Below, piece by piece: positions 6,562 to 15,683 of a DNA stretch of 31,069 bases. This stretch comes from an uncultured Clostridia bacterium (lineage in GTDB: Bacteria; Bacillota; Clostridia; Christensenellales; Aristaeellaceae). The DNA lies in assembly GCA_944363005.1 (NCBI GenBank), contig CALVTV010000027.1, positions 1 through 31,069 on the forward strand, in the 5' to 3' direction. The stretch's first letter is position 1. Every line of letters begins with the position of its first letter. The notes beneath the pieces are model-generated. The model was not told where the DNA came from, made no database searches, and worked only from the letters and a program-made list of their open reading frames with translations. Both the position numbers and the translations under genes were made by a program.

Positions 6562-6948
6562 TCACCGATGAACGCGGGCAATGCATTCCACTTCAATGGA
6601 CAGCCCCATCGGCAGCTTGGACACTTCCACGCAAGTGCGTGCCGGGAAATTCGGGCCAAAGGCCTCCGCGTAAAGCGCATTGACCGCGGCAAATTCGCCC
6701 ATGTCCGTCAGGTAAACTGTCGTCTTGAGCACATCGTCCATCGTAGCGCCCAGCTCACCGAGCACCGTGCGAATGTTGGAAAACACCTGCTTCGCCTGTT
6801 CGAGCGTGCCGCCCTCGACCGGCTTTTGCACGGCCGGATCGACGCCGATCATGCCGGACATGTAAATCGTATCGCCTGCAATCGCCGCCGTGCAGTACGG
6901 ACCGACGGCCGCCGGCCCCTTCTGCGTCTTGAAACAAACCTTCTCCAT
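6562..6948 (-). CDS. ridA: RidA family enamine/imine deaminase
   Basis: A 128-residue protein of the usual RidA/YjgF/UK114 length. Members hydrolyse reactive enamine/imine intermediates released by PLP enzymes, protecting cells from 2-aminoacrylate; they act as cytosolic trimers. Seen here: GPYCTAA near the start, YMSGMIGVDP, the central TTVYLTDMGEFAAVN, and PARTCVEVSKLPMGLSIEVECIA. The last contains the conserved Arg that binds the carboxylate and the late Glu. AGGAGG lies 7 bases before the ATG. It follows vanW by 19 bases and is the last gene before the hairpin. Confidence 0.92.
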   Translation of the reverse strand: MEKVCFKTQKGPAAVGPYCTAAIAGDTIYMSGMIGVDPAVQKPVEGGTLEQAKQVFSNIRTVLGELGATMDDVLKTTVYLTDMGEFAAVNALYAEAFGPNFPARTCVEVSKLPMGLSIEVECIARVHR

Positions 6949-6967
6949 GGTGTAACCTCCTGTGTTT

Positions 6968-8437
6968 CTATCGCTCCGTCACGCCCACATATACCGTCGG
7001 CGCAACCGGTTCGTATGTATCCTCACTGACCACTTCGCGCGATTCTTCGTCGTCCCCGACCGTCACAAGCTCCACAGTCACCTCGTAACCGGGCAGCGCT
7101 TCGCCCACCGGCACGCGCTCATCCGTATACGTAGCATATTGTCCTTCGCTGTCGCGAAGATAGACCGGGTCCTCCAAAATCTCGGTTTCCACGGCTGTCG
7201 ATTCAAGCCGGTAGCGTTCCTGCTGGGCTTCTCCGATGATCTGCACTTCCAAGACCGTCTGACCCTCATCGTCCGCATAAAGACGAGTCGTCAAAAAGGC
7301 CATCGAATCCGTGTTGTTGCGAATCACCAAATCGAGCCCCTGCTCGGACACCGTGGCCTCCTGTCCCATTTCGCAGTAATCCTGCGGGTACACGGCGGCA
7401 TGGCGCTCCTCGATCTGCAACCCCGCCAACAATGCGGCCTGATACAGCGCTGTTGACAGCTGGCAGATCCCGCCGCCCACACCGGCCACCCCGATGCCAT
7501 AGGCGGGTTCCAGCGCAACCACGTAACCGCTCTCTTCGATGCGCGCACCGACCAGCTCGTTGAACGAAAACGCTTCTCCCGGCGCCGCCCGGCGGCCATT
7601 GAGCATGCCCGCGGCCAGTTTGACGTTGTTCACTGCGGCTTCATCATCACTCAGCGTCAGCGTCACGCGGGCGCGCAGCACGATGGCGCGCTCCAGAGAC
7701 GCGCGTGTGACATCCGGTTCAAGCGTTTGGGGAACAACCTCTGCGCTGTCCGGCTTCATGGATTGCAACGCCTGCACAATCTGTTCTCGGAGCTCCGCCG
7801 TATCCAGCGCATACCCCACCTGATCGTCCGTAAAGCGGAAGGGTTCGCTGTTGCCTGGCACAAACGTGACCGTGGCGTCCACCGGGCTGCACTCCGTATC
7901 CTCTCGGATCTGCTCGAGCAATGCGTCCACGGGTTCAAGCGAATATCCAAAGACGGTCAAGGCATTGGAACCTTCGCGCTCAACCTGAAGGATGTCCATG
8001 AATCGCTCCCACATGCCGCCACTCTTTCCAACGGCCCAGGCGGGATCGAGCGTCGCCTGCTCATCGATGTGCAACCCGACATCCTCTGCCGTCAGCGCAT
8101 AGGTTCGCCCTTGACAGGTGACGTCAAAACGCCAGGACGCAACCGTCTCCGCCGTCTGTTCTTCCAAGAGCGCCGCGCCCTCTTCGCGCGTCATGCCCGC
8201 CAAAGGAATCCCGTTGAGCAGCTGGCCCGTGCAAAACGTGTTTGCGTGGTCCGAAACCGTGCGATACACGTAGAGCGTACCCGCCCCCACACATACCGCA
8301 AGCACAAAAATCAAAACAGAAGCGATCACAGCGGCATTGCTGCGGCGCTTTTTCTTCTTTTTCTTTTTCTCGCGTGTCTTTTTCGGCGGCACCGGGGGCT
8401 TCTCCGGCACGTAACCCGCACTTGTCATCGTCGGCAT
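6968..8437 (-). CDS. VanW family membrane-anchored protein
   Basis: A 489-residue protein with a short cytoplasmic head, a Lys-rich run (24-30), one transmembrane helix (about 34-57) and a large outer part. The middle (about 75-250) resembles the repeat-type putative peptidoglycan-binding domain that often precedes VanW. The VanW domain (about 260-390) shows AAPGEAFSFNELVG, GVGGGICQLSTALYQAALLAGL and ERHAAVYPQDYCEMGQEATV. The biochemical role of VanW is not established; these proteins are linked to the cell envelope. ATG at 8437 has GAGGTG upstream, and it follows the PHP gene by 4 bases, so it is cotranscribed. Confidence 0.9.
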   Translation of the reverse strand: MPTMTSAGYVPEKPPVPPKKTREKKKKKKKRRSNAAVIASVLIFVLAVCVGAGTLYVYRTVSDHANTFCTGQLLNGIPLAGMTREEGAALLEEQTAETVASWRFDVTCQGRTYALTAEDVGLHIDEQATLDPAWAVGKSGGMWERFMDILQVEREGSNALTVFGYSLEPVDALLEQIREDTECSPVDATVTFVPGNSEPFRFTDDQVGYALDTAELREQIVQALQSMKPDSAEVVPQTLEPDVTRASLERAIVLRARVTLTLSDDEAAVNNVKLAAGMLNGRRAAPGEAFSFNELVGARIEESGYVVALEPAYGIGVAGVGGGICQLSTALYQAALLAGLQIEERHAAVYPQDYCEMGQEATVSEQGLDLVIRNNTDSMAFLTTRLYADDEGQTVLEVQIIGEAQQERYRLESTAVETEILEDPVYLRDSEGQYATYTDERVPVGEALPGYEVTVELVTVGDDEESREVVSEDTYEPVAPTVYVGVTER

Positions 8438-8441
8438 CGCT

Positions 8442-9284
8442 TCACCTCACTCCCTGTATGGCGCTGAGCAGCGCCTTCACATCCTCCTGCATCGTGCTCC
8501 ACCGTTCAAGCCCCTGAAACAGCGTCACCTTGCGCGTCTGTTCGCCGTGATAATCGCTTCCGCCGGTGACCAGAAGCCCTTCGCGGCGCGCAGTTGCGCG
8601 CAAAAACGGCAACTGGTGGTTCGCGGCGCTGGGATGGTAGACCTCCATGCCCGCAAGCCCCTGCGCTTTCCACTCGCCGATCAAAGAGGTCAGCGACGCC
8701 TCGCCCATTCCCAGTTCCATGGGATGCGCGAGCACGGCCACACCCCCGGCTTGCCGAATCCGGCTTACCGCCTCCGCGACCTTCAGTTCAGGCCGGGGCA
8801 CATATCCGCAGCGGCCCGGTTTGAGAAACCGCTCGAACGCGTCGCTCACGGAGGAGGCATGGCCCGCCTCCACGAGCGCCCGCGCGACATGCGGACGGCC
8901 AACGGCGCCTTGCGCCAACTCGCGCACGCGCCTCATTTCAATGGGCTTTCCTGCCTTTGCCAGGCGCTCGACCATCTCCTGAGCGCGGGCGTCGCGCTCC
9001 TGTACGCGGCGATGGCAAAACGCCGCGAACGCTCCGTCTTGCGGATCGATGCCATAGCCGAGGATGTGAATTTCCTTGCTCGCGCCGCAGCTGAGTTCGA
9101 CGCCGGGAATCAGGGTCATCCCCAGCCGCCTGGCCTCCTGCGCAGCCTGGGCCACGCCATCAAGGCTGTCGTGATCGGTCAAGGCGACGACGCTGAGCCC
9201 CATGTCATGTGCCTTTCGCATCAAAGCGTCCGGCTGAAGTTCCCCGTCGGATGCCGTAGAGTGCATGTGCAGATCGGCTTTCAT
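8442..9284 (-). CDS. PHP-domain phosphoesterase (TrpH/YciV type)
   Basis: A 280-residue protein with all PHP metal-site signatures: DLHMHSTASDG at the start, ALTDHDS at about 36-42, PGVELS, VAVLAHPMELG and GGSDYHG near the end. The E. coli relative (RNase AM) removes nucleotides from 5' RNA ends and hydrolyses 3',5'-nucleoside bisphosphates; the same chemistry is likely but unproven here. ATG at 9284 has GGGGAGG 7 bases before it. A longer frame from 9317 overlaps ftsH and has no ribosome site. It lies between ftsH (29 bases) and vanW (4 bases). Confidence 0.88.
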   Translation of the reverse strand: MKADLHMHSTASDGELQPDALMRKAHDMGLSVVALTDHDSLDGVAQAAQEARRLGMTLIPGVELSCGASKEIHILGYGIDPQDGAFAAFCHRRVQERDARAQEMVERLAKAGKPIEMRRVRELAQGAVGRPHVARALVEAGHASSVSDAFERFLKPGRCGYVPRPELKVAEAVSRIRQAGGVAVLAHPMELGMGEASLTSLIGEWKAQGLAGMEVYHPSAANHQLPFLRATARREGLLVTGGSDYHGEQTRKVTLFQGLERWSTMQEDVKALLSAIQGVR

Positions 9285-9313
9285 CCTGTTCCTCCCCTCT
9301 GCGGCGGAACAGA

Positions 9314-11227
9314 TCAAGCTTCTTCGGGCGCTGCGTCCGCCAAACGGGGCGTTTCGCCCTTCATGAACGCCTCAAACTCGGCGCGGTCAATCGTCTCGCG
9401 CTCAATGAGCAGCGCGGAAAGGCCGTCGAGCTTCTCGCGGTTTTCCATGAGCAGCGCCGTCGCCCGCGCAAACGCGTCGTTCATCTTGCGCTGCACCTCT
9501 GCGTCGATACGCGCCGCGACTTCCTCGCTGTAAGAGCGGGTCTGCTGGCCGTAATCGCGCGCCAGGAACACCTCGTCGTGATCGCCGCCCAGGTAAATCG
9601 GCCCCATGTCGTCGCTCATGCCGTATTGCATGACCATGCGGCGGCAAATGTCCGTCGCCCGCTTGAGGTCGCTGTTGGCGCCCGTGGACATCTCGCCCAT
9701 CACCAGCCGCTCGGCAGCGTATCCGCCCAAGGCCATGGCCACAAAGTCGAGCAACTGCGCACGGGTGGTAAAATCGCTCTCCTTCTCCGGCAGCAACAGC
9801 GTATGTCCGCCGCTCCCGCCGCGCGGCATGATCGTCACCAGATGCACGTTGTCGCATCCCTGCAGCAGCTCGCCGACGATCGCATGGCCCGCCTCATGGC
9901 AAGCCACCAGGCGCTTATCCTCTTCGCTGACCATGTGACTGCGCTTTTCCGGGCCCATCTGAACGCGCTCAATGGCGTCGCTCAGGTGACGCGCGGTGAT
10001 CTTGTCCTTGCCCTCGCGCGCGCAGAGAATCGCCGCTTCGTTGAGGATGTTCGCCAGATCGGCGCCCGCGCAGTACGGCGTGCGCTTGGCGATGTTCGCC
10101 AGATCCACATCGTCCGCCAGCGGCTTATCCTTGGCATGCACGCGCAAAATCGCCTCGCGGCCGCGCACGTCCGGATAGCCGACCATGATCTGCCGGTCAA
10201 AGCGGCCCGGGCGCAGCAACGCAGGGTCAAGAATATCCTTGCGGTTGGTCGCGGCCAGTACAATGACGCCCTCGTTGATCGCGAAACCGTCCATCTCCAC
10301 CAGCAACTGGTTGAGCGTCTGTTCGCGTTCGTCGTGTCCGCCGCCCATGCCCGCGCCTCTGCGGCGGCCAACGGCGTCGATTTCGTCGATGAACACGATG
10401 CAGGGCGCGTGCTTCTTCGCCTGGTCAAACAGGTCGCGCACGCGGCTGGCGCCTACGCCGACAAACATCTCCACGAAGTCCGAACCGGAGATCGACATGA
10501 ACGGCACGCCGGCCTCGCCGGCCACGGCCTTCGCCAGCAGCGTCTTGCCCGTACCGGGCGGGCCCACGAGCAGCACGCCCTTGGGGATCTTCGCGCCGAC
10601 GGCGGTAAACCTGCGCGGATTTTTGAGGAACTCAACGAGCTCCTGCATCTCTTCCTTTTCCTCGACCGCGCCCGCCACATCGGCAAACGTGATCTTGTTT
10701 CCCTCGGCGTCAAACACGCGCGCCGTGCTGTGTCCGAAATTCATCATCTTTCCGCCGCCGCCGGACTGCTGGCGCATGATGAAAATCCAGAACACCATCA
10801 TCAGCACGGTCATCAGCAGGTACGGCAGAAGCTGGAAGATCCAGGAGACCTGTTGCGCCGGGAAGTAGACCAGCGTATAACCCAGATCCAGCTCGGTGAT
10901 GGAATCGAGCGGAACCCCCGCTTCTTTGGCCGCAATCTGGCGGCAGGTGGTCACGAACGTATCCCCGTCAACGACCGCCGAAAAGTCATAGGCATCGGTG
11001 GAAAAGTACTCCAGCGGGATCGTGCTGGAGGAAAGGTGCCCATACACCGTGTCGCCCTGAACACCCACGGCATCGAATGCCCCCTGCTCAATATAGCTGA
11101 GCATCTTCGAGGATTCAATCTGAACCCCCCGCTGATCCTTGGCGGAGTTGGCAAAAATCTGAGCCGCAATCAGCACGCCCAGGATGATGAGCGCATAAAT
11201 CGGAAAACCCTTATATGATTTTTTCAA
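9314..11227 (-). CDS. ftsH: ATP-dependent zinc metalloprotease FtsH
   Basis: This 637-residue AAA+ protease degrades membrane and some soluble proteins as a hexamer at the membrane. It shows transmembrane helices at about 8-27 and 128-151 around an outer domain, Walker A GPPGTGKT at 222-229, Walker B IVFIDEID at 277-284, and the second region of homology ATNRKDILDPALLRPGRFDR. The zinc motif HEAGH is at 444-448 with the likely third ligand Asp520. The start is TTG with GGGAGG 6 bases upstream, so expression may be tuned down. It sits 44 bases after hpt in the classic tilS-hpt-ftsH order. The C-terminus is short and acidic. Confidence 0.97.
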   Translation of the reverse strand: MKKSYKGFPIYALIILGVLIAAQIFANSAKDQRGVQIESSKMLSYIEQGAFDAVGVQGDTVYGHLSSSTIPLEYFSTDAYDFSAVVDGDTFVTTCRQIAAKEAGVPLDSITELDLGYTLVYFPAQQVSWIFQLLPYLLMTVLMMVFWIFIMRQQSGGGGKMMNFGHSTARVFDAEGNKITFADVAGAVEEKEEMQELVEFLKNPRRFTAVGAKIPKGVLLVGPPGTGKTLLAKAVAGEAGVPFMSISGSDFVEMFVGVGASRVRDLFDQAKKHAPCIVFIDEIDAVGRRRGAGMGGGHDEREQTLNQLLVEMDGFAINEGVIVLAATNRKDILDPALLRPGRFDRQIMVGYPDVRGREAILRVHAKDKPLADDVDLANIAKRTPYCAGADLANILNEAAILCAREGKDKITARHLSDAIERVQMGPEKRSHMVSEEDKRLVACHEAGHAIVGELLQGCDNVHLVTIMPRGGSGGHTLLLPEKESDFTTRAQLLDFVAMALGGYAAERLVMGEMSTGANSDLKRATDICRRMVMQYGMSDDMGPIYLGGDHDEVFLARDYGQQTRSYSEEVAARIDAEVQRKMNDAFARATALLMENREKLDGLSALLIERETIDRAEFEAFMKGETPRLADAAPEEA

Positions 11228-11271
11228 AGGAAACCTCCCACTTTCGCGGATGGCGCCGCGGCAAAAGATGA

Positions 11272-11832
11272 TTATTTTTCATAGACCTCGGGACGAAGGA
11301 TGCCGATGTCCGGCAAATTCCGGTAGCGCTCCGCGTAGTCCAGTCCATACCCCACGACGAACTCATCCGGAATCGTAAAGCCGCAGTAATCCACATGCAG
11401 CGGCACGCGGCGGCGTTCCGGTTTGTCCAGCAGCGTCGCAATGTGCAGCGAGGCTGCGCCGCGGCTGAGCAGGTTCTCGCGAAGGAAGGAGAGCGTCATG
11501 CCCGAATCGACGATGTCCTCGATGATCAGCACATCCCTGCCGTTGACCGGCTTATCCAGATCCTTGAGAATCCGCACGACGCCGGACGTCTTGGTCGCGC
11601 TGCCGTAGCTGGAAATCGCCATGAAATCCATCGTCATCGGCAGATCAATCTCCCGCACCAGATCCACAAAGAACACCACCGCGCCCTTGAGGATGCAGAT
11701 GACGGTCAAATCCCTGCCCCGAAAATCCTCGGTAATCTGCTTGCCGATCTCGCGCACGCGTTCGGCAATCTGTTCGCGCGTGAGCAGCAAATCTTCCTTT
11801 AAATCCGCATACATCAACCGCTTATCGTCCAT
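11272..11832 (-). CDS. hpt: Hypoxanthine phosphoribosyltransferase
   Basis: A 186-residue purine salvage enzyme converting hypoxanthine or guanine plus PRPP to IMP or GMP. The PRPP-binding motif is clear (VLIIEDIVDSGMTL, about 100-113), as are ILKGAVVFFVDLVREI and the late VGYGLDYAERYRNLPDIG. The start overlaps the tilS stop by 11 bases, and a GGAG site lies inside the tilS end. The arrangement tilS-hpt-ftsH is widely conserved in Bacillota. Confidence 0.95.
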   Translation of the reverse strand: MDDKRLMYADLKEDLLLTREQIAERVREIGKQITEDFRGRDLTVICILKGAVVFFVDLVREIDLPMTMDFMAISSYGSATKTSGVVRILKDLDKPVNGRDVLIIEDIVDSGMTLSFLRENLLSRGAASLHIATLLDKPERRRVPLHVDYCGFTIPDEFVVGYGLDYAERYRNLPDIGILRPEVYEK

Positions 11833-13210
11833 TCTCCGATCCTCCCGATAGAAAATTTCTCATCTTTTGTCCTTCTGACCATTGCACCAGCACGGCGCGC
11901 TCCCCCTGCCGCACGCGGCAGCTTTCCGAAGGCCGAAGCCCTCCCACAAACAGGATCGCATCCCCCTGCCGGAGCACGGGCAGGCTTGCGCGAAACGGGC
12001 GTTCGATGCCCGCATCGATCAACAGTTTTTTGAGCGGCGCCGGGCTTTTTCGGCCAAAAGGTGTCATCACATCCCCCGGCCTGCGCTGCGTCACCACCGC
12101 GCCGTGGGCGAGGGCCTCCGGCATCACCTGCGCCGTGCGCCCGTCCCCGGTCTCGCCGGGCTTCGCCTCGCGCACCCAAAAGGTGCCAAACGGCGTATCG
12201 GTGCCTCCCGGCACCTGCAAAGGCGTGTCCGGCAACCGTTCCCGTGGCCGGTTCAGGCAGACAAAGCGCGCGCTCACATGCGCATATGCGCCATCAGCGA
12301 GATTGATTCCCGCATTTTTTCCTTCGTAAACCGCGCGAACCAGGCGCGAAACCGTCCGGGCATCCTGCGCGCCGAAGCCCGCCTCTTCCATGCGCCGCAC
12401 GAGCACCCGGCTCAGCAGCGCTTCATCCAAGTCAAAAAGCGTCCGGCGCCAAAGCGCCATTCCATCCACTAGCCGCAACGACTCGCTGCGCAGAAGCGGC
12501 GCAATCGCGCGCTCAAAATGTTCTTCATCCCGCTGGGCGGCTGCCGCCAACCGGCAAAGCGCCGAAACCGCGCCCGGATATGCGGCCTCCAGCGCAGGAA
12601 TCACTTGTAAACGAATCCGATTGCGGGCAAAGCGCACGTCGCCGTTGGTCGCGTCCTCGCAAAAGTCCTGATTCCAGCTGGCCAATGCTTCGCGAAGCTC
12701 TCCCGGCATGCAGTTCAAAAGCGGCCGAATGAACCGCCCATTGCGCCAGCGCATGGCGCACAGCCCGCGCACGTCGCTTCCGCGCGCCGCATGCAGGAGC
12801 ACCGTCTCCGCCTGATCCATCGCATGATGGGCCAGCGCGATATGCTGCGCGCCGGTTTGATCCGCCACGCGCAAAAGCGCTTCCCGGCGCAGGGCGCGCG
12901 CGGCCTCTTCCAGGCCTCCTCCGCGCAAACGGGCGGCTGACGGCGCATCGACCTCCACGGTATGCAACGCAATCCCCTTGCGCTCGCAGAGCGCGCCGAC
13001 AAACCGCATATCCCGCAGCGACGCCTCACCCCGGATACCGTGTTCCACATGCACACAGGAGACGGTCAAATCCAGTTGCTCTTTGACCTCGCATAAAAAA
13101 CAAAGCAGCGCCACCGAGTCCGCGCCGCCGCTCACCGCCGCAAGCACATGCTCGCCGGGCGATACGGCGCACTCCCCTGTCAAGCGCAGAGCAAATTCGT
13201 CGGATGTCAT
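11822..13210 (-). CDS. tilS: tRNA(Ile)-lysidine synthase
   Basis: A 462-residue enzyme that attaches lysine to C34 of tRNA-Ile(CAU), changing its codon reading to AUA. The N-terminal PP-loop SGGADS is at residues 27-32 and the adenylation domain follows. The motif usually written HHxDDQxET reads HHAMDQAET, with Met for the first Asp. The C-terminal substrate-binding domain is complete (for example RPGDVMTPFGRKSPAPLKKLLID). ATG at 13210 has AGGAG 8 bases upstream. It is first in the operon to ridA. Confidence 0.95.
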   Translation of the reverse strand: MTSDEFALRLTGECAVSPGEHVLAAVSGGADSVALLCFLCEVKEQLDLTVSCVHVEHGIRGEASLRDMRFVGALCERKGIALHTVEVDAPSAARLRGGGLEEAARALRREALLRVADQTGAQHIALAHHAMDQAETVLLHAARGSDVRGLCAMRWRNGRFIRPLLNCMPGELREALASWNQDFCEDATNGDVRFARNRIRLQVIPALEAAYPGAVSALCRLAAAAQRDEEHFERAIAPLLRSESLRLVDGMALWRRTLFDLDEALLSRVLVRRMEEAGFGAQDARTVSRLVRAVYEGKNAGINLADGAYAHVSARFVCLNRPRERLPDTPLQVPGGTDTPFGTFWVREAKPGETGDGRTAQVMPEALAHGAVVTQRRPGDVMTPFGRKSPAPLKKLLIDAGIERPFRASLPVLRQGDAILFVGGLRPSESCRVRQGERAVLVQWSEGQKMRNFLSGGSENGR

Positions 13211-13238
13211 ATCGTCTTCTCCTGTCTACACAGCTTCT

Positions 13239-13267
13239 ATTGTACCCGTTTGCGCCCAAAATGGCAA
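13239..13267 (-). promoter_or_regulatory. Promoter of the tilS-hpt-ftsH-PHP-vanW-ridA operon
   Basis: TTGCCA at 13267-13262, a 17-base spacer and TACAAT at 13244-13239. It lies 29 bases upstream of the tilS ATG, and no other gene lies between. Confidence 0.75.
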
Positions 13268-13307
13268 GGCTAAAGCGCAAAAAAAGCATTGGAAGTCTCT
13301 GCAACGC

Positions 13308-13334
13308 AAAAGCGCGCCCTCTTTGCGGGCGCGC
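13308..13334 (-). terminator. Intrinsic terminator after the polytopic membrane protein gene
   Basis: GCGCGCCC and GGGCGCGC form a perfect 8-bp GC stem with a 7-base loop, followed on the minus strand by TTTT. It separates the scp/mscL transcript from the tilS promoter. Confidence 0.8.
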
Positions 13335-13357
13335 CCCTGAGCGCACAGGTTTTCCCC

Positions 13358-14551
13358 TCATCCAATCCAACTGTTGTACGTCGCCACCGTGCCCACGAGA
13401 TTCATCACCAATCCCAGGCAAAACAGCGGCGCATGCCATTCTTCCCGTTCCTGCGGCGTGAGCACCAGCAGCCCATAAAAGAGCCAGGGCATCAGATCGA
13501 CCAGGTAGCGGTTGCCGAACTGCCACCCGCCCATCGTCCGATGGCACAGCACGATCAGCAGATGCGCCAGCGCCAGCAGCGGCAGCAACCCGCGCACCGT
13601 CCAGTTTCCGCGCATCCGCCGCACAAACGCCCCACCCCACGCCAGCACAAAGGAGAGCAGCAGCGGAGAGACGAGCCAAAACGCCATGCAGCCATAGGTA
13701 TAAAAGCGCAGCGCGCCGCCCATTCCCCCGGTTTGCGGCAGGCGAAGGCATTCCGCCAGATTGGCCGGCAAATAGGACAGGCTGAACTGCCCGGCCTCAC
13801 TGTTCATGAACTCCGGCAGATAATTGTGGCCAAACTCCAGCGGATTGCCAAAGCGCAGCGCGTTGAGCAGCATGTATCCCCCGCCGATGCACACCGCCGG
13901 CAGCAACCATACGGCCCTGGGCTTCGCCAGCGCATCGCGCCGCCGGTTCGCCTGCACGAGCAAGACCATCAGCAGCGGCAAATATACGATCACCATGGGG
14001 CGGCATCCGACCGCGCAAGCCCAAAAGGCCATCGCGCGCACGCCTTCCCCCCGCTTCGCGTGCGTGAGCGCCATGAGCGACAGGGTGAAGCACATCGACT
14101 GCGCCAGAAACCACACCCAGCCTTGCAGTGCGATGAACAGATAGCCGTTTGCCAGGTAGAGATAGAGCACGGAAAACAGCGAACTCTTTCCCCGCACCTC
14201 GCGCGTCAGGCGGCACGCATAGATCACCCCCAGCAGCGTGACGCCCCAGGAGATCAGGTGATCCGGCGTGTTCTCGCCGAACACCGCCGCAAACGGCAGC
14301 AGCACCACCGACGGGAACGGCGGAAAGCTGACATAATAGCGGCCTTCATAGATCGCCAGCTCAAGCCAGGTATAGTTCATGCCCAGGTCAAGCCGGCCGT
14401 CCAGCCAGGCCAGCGCCTGCAACGTATAGGATCGGTAAGGGTTATCCCCCAGCGGTCCCTTGCCCGTAAACGCCGCCAGGGACGCCAGTGCAATGAGCAC
14501 GCACAGCGCCGCGATGCCGCTCTGCGCGTATGCCTTTCTTCTGTCCTCCAT
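13358..14551 (-). CDS. Polytopic membrane protein, possible GT-C type glycosyltransferase
   Basis: A 397-residue protein with roughly ten hydrophobic segments. Short polar loops near the first segment contain GDNPYRSYTLQALAWLDGRLDLGMNYTWLELAIYEGRYYVSFPP. Acidic loops after the first helix and a scattered Tyr/Trp/Arg pattern recall GT-C enzymes, which transfer sugars from lipid-phosphate donors at the membrane. I cannot confirm a family. The ATG has AGGAGG 8 bases upstream. It follows mscL by 96 bases and may be read from the upstream operon; an internal promoter was not convincingly found. Confidence 0.65.
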   Translation of the reverse strand: MEDRRKAYAQSGIAALCVLIALASLAAFTGKGPLGDNPYRSYTLQALAWLDGRLDLGMNYTWLELAIYEGRYYVSFPPFPSVVLLPFAAVFGENTPDHLISWGVTLLGVIYACRLTREVRGKSSLFSVLYLYLANGYLFIALQGWVWFLAQSMCFTLSLMALTHAKRGEGVRAMAFWACAVGCRPMVIVYLPLLMVLLVQANRRRDALAKPRAVWLLPAVCIGGGYMLLNALRFGNPLEFGHNYLPEFMNSEAGQFSLSYLPANLAECLRLPQTGGMGGALRFYTYGCMAFWLVSPLLLSFVLAWGGAFVRRMRGNWTVRGLLPLLALAHLLIVLCHRTMGGWQFGNRYLVDLMPWLFYGLLVLTPQEREEWHAPLFCLGLVMNLVGTVATYNSWIG

Positions 14552-14647
14552 GTGTTTCGCCTCCTGCTCTATATTTCCATAGATGCGCAGGCAAGCAAAA
14601 CCTTACAGCGCTGCCCTCACACCGCAAAAAAACACGGAAAACGGGCC

Positions 14648-15094
14648 TTATTCCAGCATGGACGTGCAATGCGGGCAACGGGTTGCGTCCTGTGCCACTT
14701 CCTGCCGGCAGTACGGGCAAAGCCGCACAGGCTTGGCCGGTTCCGGCGCCGAGCGAAGGCGTTTGATTCTGGAAATCACGCGCACCACGAGGAACATGCA
14801 CAGCGCAATGAGCAAAAAGTCCAATACGTTTTGCAAAAACAGGCCGTAGTTCAGCGTGCCGGCGCCAGCCGCCGCAGCCTCTTGCGCGGAGGCGTAGTGC
14901 TGCCCATCCAGCGCATAGAACAGTCCGCTCAGGTTGATGCCGCCGGTCAAAATGCCCAGCACGGGCATAAAAATATCGCTGACCAGGGAAGAGGTGATCT
15001 TGCCGAACGCCGTGCCGATGACCACGCCAATGGCCATATCCATCACATTGCCGCGCATGGCAAAGGCCTTAAAGTCCGTCAGGAATTTCTTCAT
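14648..15094 (-). CDS. mscL: Large-conductance mechanosensitive channel with a C-terminal zinc ribbon
   Basis: A 148-residue protein. Residues 1-110 are a standard MscL: the FKAFAMRGNVMDMAIGVVIGTAFGKI helix, the MPVLGILTGG loop, and the second helix LLIALCMFLVVRVIS. The channel opens under membrane tension to release solutes on osmotic downshock. After a short linker comes CPYC-x10-CPHC, a zinc-ribbon-like element at about 126-143 that E. coli MscL lacks. AGGAGG is ideally spaced before the ATG, and the gene overlaps the scpB end by 26 bases. Confidence 0.93.
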   Translation of the reverse strand: MKKFLTDFKAFAMRGNVMDMAIGVVIGTAFGKITSSLVSDIFMPVLGILTGGINLSGLFYALDGQHYASAQEAAAAGAGTLNYGLFLQNVLDFLLIALCMFLVVRVISRIKRLRSAPEPAKPVRLCPYCRQEVAQDATRCPHCTSMLE

Positions 15095-15683
15095 GGTGTT
15101 CCTCCTGTTTTTCCTCCTGTGAAGCGCCCTGTTGTGCGCTGAGCTTCGCGGTCAGCGCGCTGAAGTCGATCTCCGGCAGCTCGCTCAGAGAAGACAGACA
15201 GAAGTGGCGCAAGAACGTATCCGTCGTCCCGTAGAGGATCGGCCGCCCAAGCGCCTCCTTGCGCCCAACCTCTTCAATCAGTCCCTTGGAGACGAGCGAC
15301 TGCACCGAGTAATCGCACTTGACCCCGCGAATCTGCTCGATTTCCGCCTTCGTCACGGGCTGCTTGTAGGCGATGACGGCCAACGTTTCCATCACGGCCT
15401 GGGACAGTGACTGCTTCTGAACGGGCTGCAGCAGCTTTTCCACGTAGGGCGCGTAATCCGGACGCGTCGCCAGCTGCACATGCGCGCCAAAGCGCAGCAG
15501 CCGCAGACCGCGCCGGTCAAAGTCGTACCCGCTCTCCAAAGCATCCAGCGTCTGTTCCAGCTCCGCCTCCGTGATGCCCATGGCGCGGCAGATTTCCTTT
15601 TTCTCCACAGCATTGCCCGTGACAAAGAGAATCGCTTCCACAATGCCTACGCGCTCTGCCTCTTCAGGCGTTCGCTGTTCCAT
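15069..15683 (-). CDS. scpB: Segregation and condensation protein B
   Basis: A 204-residue winged-helix protein that, with ScpA, closes the SMC ring to compact and separate chromosomes. Typical ScpB stretches are VEAILFVTGNAVEKKEICRAMGI, LLQPVQKQSLSQAVMETLAVIAYKQPVTKAEIEQIRGV and LGRPILYGTTDTFLRHFCLSSLSELPEI. Start is uncertain: ATG at 15683 follows GAGGAAG, while ATG at 15692 is three codons earlier; longer frames are not conserved. It overlaps scpA by 20 bases and mscL by 26. Confidence 0.93.
   Translation of the reverse strand: MEQRTPEEAERVGIVEAILFVTGNAVEKKEICRAMGITEAELEQTLDALESGYDFDRRGLRLLRFGAHVQLATRPDYAPYVEKLLQPVQKQSLSQAVMETLAVIAYKQPVTKAEIEQIRGVKCDYSVQSLVSKGLIEEVGRKEALGRPILYGTTDTFLRHFCLSSLSELPEIDFSALTAKLSAQQGASQEEKQEEHHEEIPDGL

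Noticed and set aside
13289..15142. 617-codon open frame on the plus strand
   Set aside because: It is Gln/His/Arg-rich low-complexity sequence antisense to the polytopic membrane protein and mscL; it is a shadow frame.
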